DNA from: Oscheius onirici
Taxonomy: Eukaryota > Nematoda > Chromadorea > Rhabditida > Rhabditidae
Assembly: GCA_932521025.1 (NCBI GenBank)
Contig: OW051471.1
Coordinates: 8,432,001-8,496,000, forward strand
DNA: 64,000 bases
Reading direction: 5' to 3'
In this document: positions 58,501 through 64,000 of the stretch, in pieces
How positions within the stretch are numbered: the first letter of the stretch is position 1
Layout: each line of letters opens with the position of its first letter
Made by a program: the position numbers and the translations under genes
Notes under the pieces: model-generated
The model's input: only the letters and a program-made list of their open reading frames with translations
The model's database searches: none
What the model was told of the DNA's origin: nothing

Positions 58501-61500
58501 AGTGACAGGTTCAGCTGCTGGCGATACAACGGCGGCTTCAAGCTCTTCATGTTTCTCAATCTCCGGGACTTCCAAATTCTCCTCCTCATGTTCATCGTGC
58601 TCGAAAATCTCTTTCTCTTTCTTGTAATGAATCTCTTGTTCAGCCTCCTCATGTGGCAGTTCCAGCTCTTCAATTTCGCGAGAGACAAACTCTTCATGAG
58701 TTTTAGGTACCTCCTCGTGTCTGACTGGCGATTCCGGTACATGAGTTTCCTCTTCACGATGTTCTCTGTGAGGCAGTTCAAATTCTTCAACCTCGCCAGA
58801 TACATACTCGTGAGGCAGTTCCAACTCTGCCACTTCCCGACTCACAAACTCTTCGTGTGTTTCCGTCTTTTCTTCTTGACTTGGTCTTTTCTTCTCGAAG
58901 ATCTCTCGCAAACTTTCTTTGCGTGTCTCTAACTGGTCTTCTTGATCCTCTCCCTTTAGCTTGTCATAGGCAGCAGCAGCACCAACGGCAGCCAGAGCAA
59001 CAGGAGCAGCGACGATTCCAGCAGCAACTTTTCCAACTCCCTTGGCGAAGCCAAGAAGCTTGTCTTTTGTGCTCTCCTCATCACTGGCAACTTCTTCTTC
59101 CAGACCATATTCACCAGCAGGGAAACCTTGACGCTCTTCCTCCGGTGCTGGCACAACTGGAGACGGTGCAGGCGAAGATAGCTCAGGTTCGAAATGTCCA
59201 GGCTCGTCGTAGTAAACTTCCTTGGTGACTGTTGTGGTCTCATAAACGTGACGCTTCTCGTGATGGTCTTCTTCTTCAGGTTCATGTTGGGGCTCTTCCT
59301 CTTTTGGCTCCTCCTCGAAGTAGATCTCCTTGACCGTCGTAGTTGTCTCTACCACATGACGAGGCTTCTGTTCCTCCTCTTCCTCCACCAGTTCTGGCTC
59401 ATCCTTTGCAACTTCGGGAGCAAAGGTGACACGATGAGGAACCTCGATGAATTCTTCAATCGGCTCACTCCTCGTTGGCGACAAAGGCTCTTCTACCTCA
59501 AGTCTTTCAGGCTCCTCGTAGTAATCTCGGGTGACCATTGTCGTCTCAACGATGTGATGAGGGTGCTCGTGTTCCTCACGCTCTTCGATTCTCTGCTCTC
59601 CTTCGATTGGCTCCTCATTTTTGTCATAGAAGGTTTCTTTCGTGGTTGTCGTCGTCTCCACAACATGTCGAGGCTCGTGTTCTTCGTGAACAATTTTTCC
59701 TGACTTGATGGACAAAACAGAATCGTGGTCACTTCCAGAAGGAGAGGCCAAATCAGACGGCTGCTCGTTGTATTCCCGTTGAACTTGGATCGTCTCGATA
59801 ACGTGGTGGAAGCTTCCGATGTCTTCCTCGACAACTTCGGTGATGACTCCCGGCTGAGGTCCTTCTTCCGCGGTTGGTTCCTCATAGTAGTCTCGATGGG
59901 TGATTGTTGTCTCAACACTGTGGGTAGGTTCCTCAACAAGACTTCCCGGCTCGCTGGTAACGGGAGATACTTGTTCTTCTTTTTCACTGACTGATGGGGA
60001 ATAGGACACTTCTTCGTGGTGATACTCCTTACGGCCAATGACTGGAGATTCGAGTCCCTCTGGCAGTCCAGCTGACGGAGAAATGACTCTGTCTTGAACA
60101 GGAGATTCGGGCTTGTCGTAGAAGATGTCTCTGCTCGGCCTTCTTTCCTCACTCGGACCAGTTTCGTCTTCAGGAGAAGCCAGGTCTGATGGAGCCAACT
60201 GTTCTTCAGGAACTTCCAATCCTCCAAAACGAAGTTCTTTGGGCGATTCGGGCTCAATTTCCCTTTGTGTGACTGGAGATTCGAGTTCTTCCTCAACAGG
60301 TTCTTTTTCCATCTCAGCTTCAAGTTCTCTATAAACTTGTTCCTGTTCAACTTCTCGTTGACTCTCGGGCGTGCCAACTTCAACAATAGTTGAGACGTCT
60401 TCCTTGACCTTGCCAGGTTCTTCAAGACCGAATCGTTCCTCAAGATGGAGCTCCTCAGCTACTGGAGTCTTCTTGACATGATAATCTTCTTCTTCCCCGT
60501 CATTTTCGCCCTTCAGTTTCTCGTAGGCAGCAATGGCTCCAGCAGCAGCAAGAGCAACTGGTGCGACCAGAACTTTTCCAGCTCCTTTGGCAAAATCTTT
60601 CAACTTGTCAGTTGCTGAGGGACTCTCCAGTTCTTCTTCGTGGCTCTTTTTGGCAGGAGAACCAGCGATATCTTCTTCCTCGTGAGCTCTTTTGAGAGGT
60701 GAAACGTGTTCTTCGGCCGGCACTTCCACACTGTATCTTCTGAGGGTGGTGGTCTCGACGATGTGATCAGGCTCGCGGTGGATCTCGATGTGTTCTTCGA
60801 TCGGAACTGGAGAGACATGTTCTGGAGATTCTGACACGGAGTAATCTTTCGTGATTTTTGTTGTCTCCACCACATGGACAGGACTGACATGTTCTGCTTC
60901 ACGTTCCTCGGTTTCCTCGAAGTATGTCTCCTTTGTCACAAGAACTGTTCCTCCACCGATGCCCTCAACCGGAGAAATGGTATCTGATGGCGTCTCATCA
61001 TATTCTCTCTTGATGATCGTGATCTCGACGTGACGATGAGGCTCCTCAAATCCTTCCTCATATTCAACTTCTGGTTCTCTTTGGTCAGCTTCAGAAGGCT
61101 CTTCGTAGTACTCTTTGCTGATGATCGTAGTCTCAAGAACATGCGGTTCAGCTCCTTCGTCAAAGGTCTCCTTGACAATCTTGGTTGTCTCAACGACATG
61201 ATGAGGTAGAGTAGGACCATGTTCCTCCGGAACCTCCTCTTCTTTTCCTTCTTGCAGATGACGTCTGTCTTCATGAGTTGTGGTGAAGTCATAAGTTGTA
61301 GTTGTGCTCTGCTCAAAGATATCTCGTCTCTTTCTCTCTTCCGGCGACTCGACTTCTTCAGCTTCTACAGGAGAGACAGCTGGTTCTTCAGCTTCAGGAA
61401 GTTCTTCAACTGGAGAAGGATACTCGTATTCGTGAACTTCTGGCTCCTCCATGCTGACCTTCCTTATGATCGTCGTTTCAACAACCTGGTCCGGCTCACG

Positions 61501-64000
61501 GTGAACTTCCCAATGATCTTCGATGGGTGCGGGAGAAACGGATTCTTTCTCAGCAACACTAGTCCTTTTTGATGGGATAGGAGTTTCTTCCTTTTCCATC
61601 TCCTCCTCAAGTACTTTCAAAATCTCTTCCTGATAGATATCTTTTTGGCTTTCAGGAGTTCCAAGTCTCTCGTCCTCTGGATGTTCCAGACTTGGTTGTC
61701 TTTCTCCCAGATGCAATTCCTCAGATCGTTCTTTGAACGGCTCCTCTTCTTCCTCGTCACTTTCTTCCTTCAATTTCTCGTAGGCTGCGACAGCTCCAGC
61801 AGCGGCAAGAGCTACCGGGGCTACCAGAACTTTTCCAGCTTCTTTGGCAAATGATTTCAGCTTGTCAACACGAGATGGACTTTCTGGTTCCTCGTAATGC
61901 TCAGTTTTGACAGAAACTGCTTCTGTTCTATGGAATGGTGCTTCTTCAGCAGGTGATTCCAGCGCAGCCTCTTTGGCATAGCCATGGTCTTCTTCAGCAA
62001 TAAAGTCTTCTGGTTGTTCTCCTTCATCTCCACGCTGCAAATGTCGTCTGTCCTCTTTCTGTGTAGTGAAATCATAGGTCGTTGTTGTACTCTGTTCCAA
62101 GATCTCCCTCTTTTTGTGCTTTCGGGCAGACTCGGTATCACTGCTGACCAGATCGGCTGCGGAAGAACGATCAGTTTCCGGACTCAATGGCTCTTGTTCC
62201 TCGTCCACATGCTTTTCAGATGTTCTGGGACTTTCTTCTCCATACGAGTCGAGACTCTTGACTTCAGCTTGAGAAACTTCTTCCACTGACGGACTCAAAG
62301 GCTCCTGAGCCTCGGCAATCTCGTCCTCCTCGTCGGATCCTGGTGGCAGCGGACTGACTGGTGTGACGACAATATCCACTGGAATTCTTTCCAGAGAGCT
62401 TCTTTTCGAATCTTCTTCCTTGTCAGCAGATCCTCCAGAACCAGTGACAGAGACACGGTCTCCTTCCTTCAGCTGCTCAAACTTGGCAATTCTGTCTTTG
62501 ACTGAACCGAGAGACTCCGTTGGGGATTCTGAAAATAATTTTTTGTTAAGATTTTGAGGATCTTGTTTGCTTCTCTCTTCACACTCGTCTAATGCCTTTT
62601 CTTCGTACGTATAAAGAAAAAAAGTATGCCATTCATGCAGTAAGCTGAACAAAACGGTGCATACACTAGAACACAAACAAAATTTGAAAAGATTGGTGCC
62701 TTATGTTCTATCATTAGCCGTTTTTTCGTTTGACTTTTTGAAGATCTGGAAAAATAGCTTTAGTTTATGACTTATAAATATTCCACAAAAGTTTTTTTGC
62801 GACTTTATTTCCTAACTTGGCTCTTAAAAATGATTACTCATCCAATATCTTCACGGGTGCCCATCAGAGATAGGTATGTAGACTGCTACTTACAACTAGA
62901 TTCCTACGAGTTCAACCCTAACCTAAACTTGCTCATACATTGACTCGTTTTGCAAAATACTTATCCTTCCTACTGTCATAAAACGACAATCACCGTTGAC
63001 TAAATTTCAGCTAAAAACATCGCTTCTTATTCTCTTTTTTTTAATTCTTTTACCTGTAATAAAGTCTGCTGTGGAAAAAGGCTTCAAATCGTCGAAAACT
63101 GTCTGTGTTTACTTTTCTTCTCAACAGATTTCTTTATTCTGATAACGATATGTTTCCATGCAACGATTCGAGTAGAACCACAAGAAGAAGTCTCATTGGC
63201 AGCTCATCAGATTGTTGTCATGAAGAAATGGCAGTTTATTTTCTGTTCTTGAAGTGGCAGCTTTTACAAAAACGGATACACGATCACAACTACAGTACGA
63301 CGAATAGTATTAAATATACGGAGAGAACGGAAAAGTGTGCAATGTGTTAACCAAAGAGAGTGCTTTTAACCGAGAGCACAGGCATTCAAGCTATATTGAC
63401 AGTGTGAAGAGAGACTCTGTTCCCGATGTTCTCTTCACTCACCAGGTGCGACGGCTTCTCCCTCTCCTGAAAAAAAAAACACATTAAAATGACCATCTCT
63501 TCGAAACATATGTTCAAGATGCCAAGTTACGTGTGCTTATGGCAATTGGGCAAGCCTGGGACAGCTGGGACACGGCTGGCACAAGTCGCTGTAATCTGTC
63601 CACTCAACTAAGGGAAGGCAGCTGCGAACATCGATATTTACCGAGTAAATCTGATCAGAAAGAAAGTTTGGGCAAACACAGGGGTGAACTGTGTTGCTAA
63701 AAAAAAAATAAGAGTGAGACAAACTAGTTGAAAACCTTCACAATCAGGAAGCAGTCAGTACGAAACCTCGTGAAACTAGTTCTGGTTTTGTCTAGTCACG
63801 TTTTGATATAAATCGTTCTACAAGTTTATTCTGATTCGAAGCTGTTACTTTAAAAAAAGACATTTGTGTTTGAAGAAAACAAAAAGTGGCTCGATTAAGT
63901 TTAGCGCTTAAAGCGTTCACATATTTAAGTTGGCACCTCAAACAAATATTTCTTCTCAATTCAAAAGTATAAAACGTACCAGGGAGAGTGGTCTTGGTGG
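49555..64000 (-). CDS. unc-44: Giant ankyrin, 3' part with neuronal-type giant exon (UNC-44-like); 5' end outside window
   Basis: Five exons are visible: partial 63980-64000 (TKTTLP); a 24-nt microexon 63443-63466; one uninterrupted coding exon 49918-62528 (about 4,200 codons); an exon ending near 49756 (MESMLRSYPTTLTTFITTTE); and the last exon to 49555 (VMSHVTFTGTESQERLNQLP, ending FKRQPPHSE). Phases agree throughout. The giant exon is very acidic and dominated by repeats like HVVETTTVTKEYYEEP and by seven Ala-rich blocks. Its last 600 residues are non-repetitive (DDEWKVYDNTGQVVEEF, ERLEQLVANRGDSSLTA). Known nematode unc-44 encodes a giant ankyrin from such an exon, needed for axon structure. 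The ankyrin repeats, ZU5 and death domains would lie outside this window, so the identity is inferred. Confidence 0.65.
49918..62528 (-). other. Single 12.6-kb coding exon of the giant ankyrin gene
   Basis: The acceptor TTATTTTCAG precedes 62528 and the donor AAG|GTATGG follows 49918. The frame is open for all 12,611 bases. Codon use is G/C-ending and homogeneous. The encoded region is rich in E, V, P, S and T. Confidence 0.9.
52895..61866 (-). repeat. Seven Ala-rich hydrophobic blocks in the giant exon
   Basis: Blocks of about 35-40 residues occur at about 61770-61866, 60505-60612, 58950-59075, 57510-57635, 56005-56135, 54765-54885 and 52895-53020. Typical parts are KDKLLGFAKGVGKVAAGIVA and APVALAAVGAAAAYDKLKGE. 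Spacing is 1.2-1.9 kb and each block sits between acidic VETTT-repeat stretches. Confidence 0.9.
62529..63442 (-). other. Intron of the giant ankyrin gene
   Basis: A 914-nt intron, long for this genome. The last 147 codons' worth of open frame at its 3' end (62529-62676) is read-through of the giant exon frame and not coding. No nested gene seen. Confidence 0.6.
63443..63466 (-). other. 24-nt microexon of the giant ankyrin gene
   Basis: Bounded by a TTTTTTTCAG acceptor and a GTGAGTG donor. It reads in phase G|EGEAVAP|E between TKTTLP and SPTESL. Confidence 0.7.
63467..63979 (-). other. Intron of the giant ankyrin gene
   Basis: A 513-nt intron between the microexon and the partial upstream exon. 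Short ORF 63537-63722 (-) lacks support. Confidence 0.5.

Noticed and set aside
62529..62676. 5' extension of the giant exon frame to an upstream start codon
   Set aside because: A TTATTTTCAG acceptor at 62529 and matching phase with the 24-nt microexon show this part is intron.
1..64000. CRISPR arrays, bacterial operons, phage or plasmid features
   Set aside because: Introns, trans-splicing leader and gene families are those of a nematode; no direct-repeat/spacer array is present.

Overview
The window is nematode genomic DNA, probably from a chromadorean. The evidence is many short introns (about 35-60 nt) with GTAAGT-type donors and TTTTCAG-type acceptors, nematode-specific chemoreceptor families (Srx, Srt, Str/Srj), innexins, an astacin of the EGF-CUB-TSP1 type, and a sequence matching the 22-nt nematode spliced leader SL1 at 21 of 22 positions. 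No prokaryotic or viral signal was seen. Species cannot be named from this window. All gene models were spliced by eye from translated exons, so exon ends are provisional.

Layout. 0-9.2 kb: an Srx receptor (-), an Srt receptor (+) whose 2.5-kb second intron holds a complete ABCG half-transporter on the opposite strand, an SL1-like site in another intron of the same gene, a decayed receptor, and two small membrane or secreted protein genes. 9.2-12 kb: no gene seen. 12-17 kb: tRNA-Asn, a secreted Thr/Pro/Val-rich protein and innexin A (+). 17-24.6 kb: a CYP2-like P450 (-), an astacin metalloprotease (-), tRNA-Arg(ACG) (-), a BAAT-type acyl-CoA thioesterase/transferase (-), and an unrecognised charged protein (+). 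25-35 kb: five members of an unrecognised four-helix membrane protein family (one + and a run of four -), with two Str/Srj receptors. 35.5-39.8 kb: five very small single-pass membrane protein genes, all on +, mixed with a diverged GC-hairpin repeat family and a MITE. 39.9-46.7 kb: a Cys-loop ligand-gated channel (-) with an intron made almost entirely of a MITE, innexin B (-), another Str/Srj receptor (-), and two tandem small secreted proteins (-). 47-49.1 kb: a CYP4-like P450 (+). 49.5-64 kb: the 3' part of a giant ankyrin-type gene (-), probably unc-44, with one uninterrupted coding exon of about 12.6 kb.

Functional picture. Most of the window is typical fast-evolving nematode chromosome-arm content: receptors, P450s, secreted proteins and duplicated membrane families. 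The neuronal cytoskeletal ankyrin exon is a conserved gene at the right edge. The two innexins are recent duplicates in opposite orientation about 27 kb apart, and they share a conserved block just upstream of the ATG. The four-helix family also carries duplicated upstream DNA.
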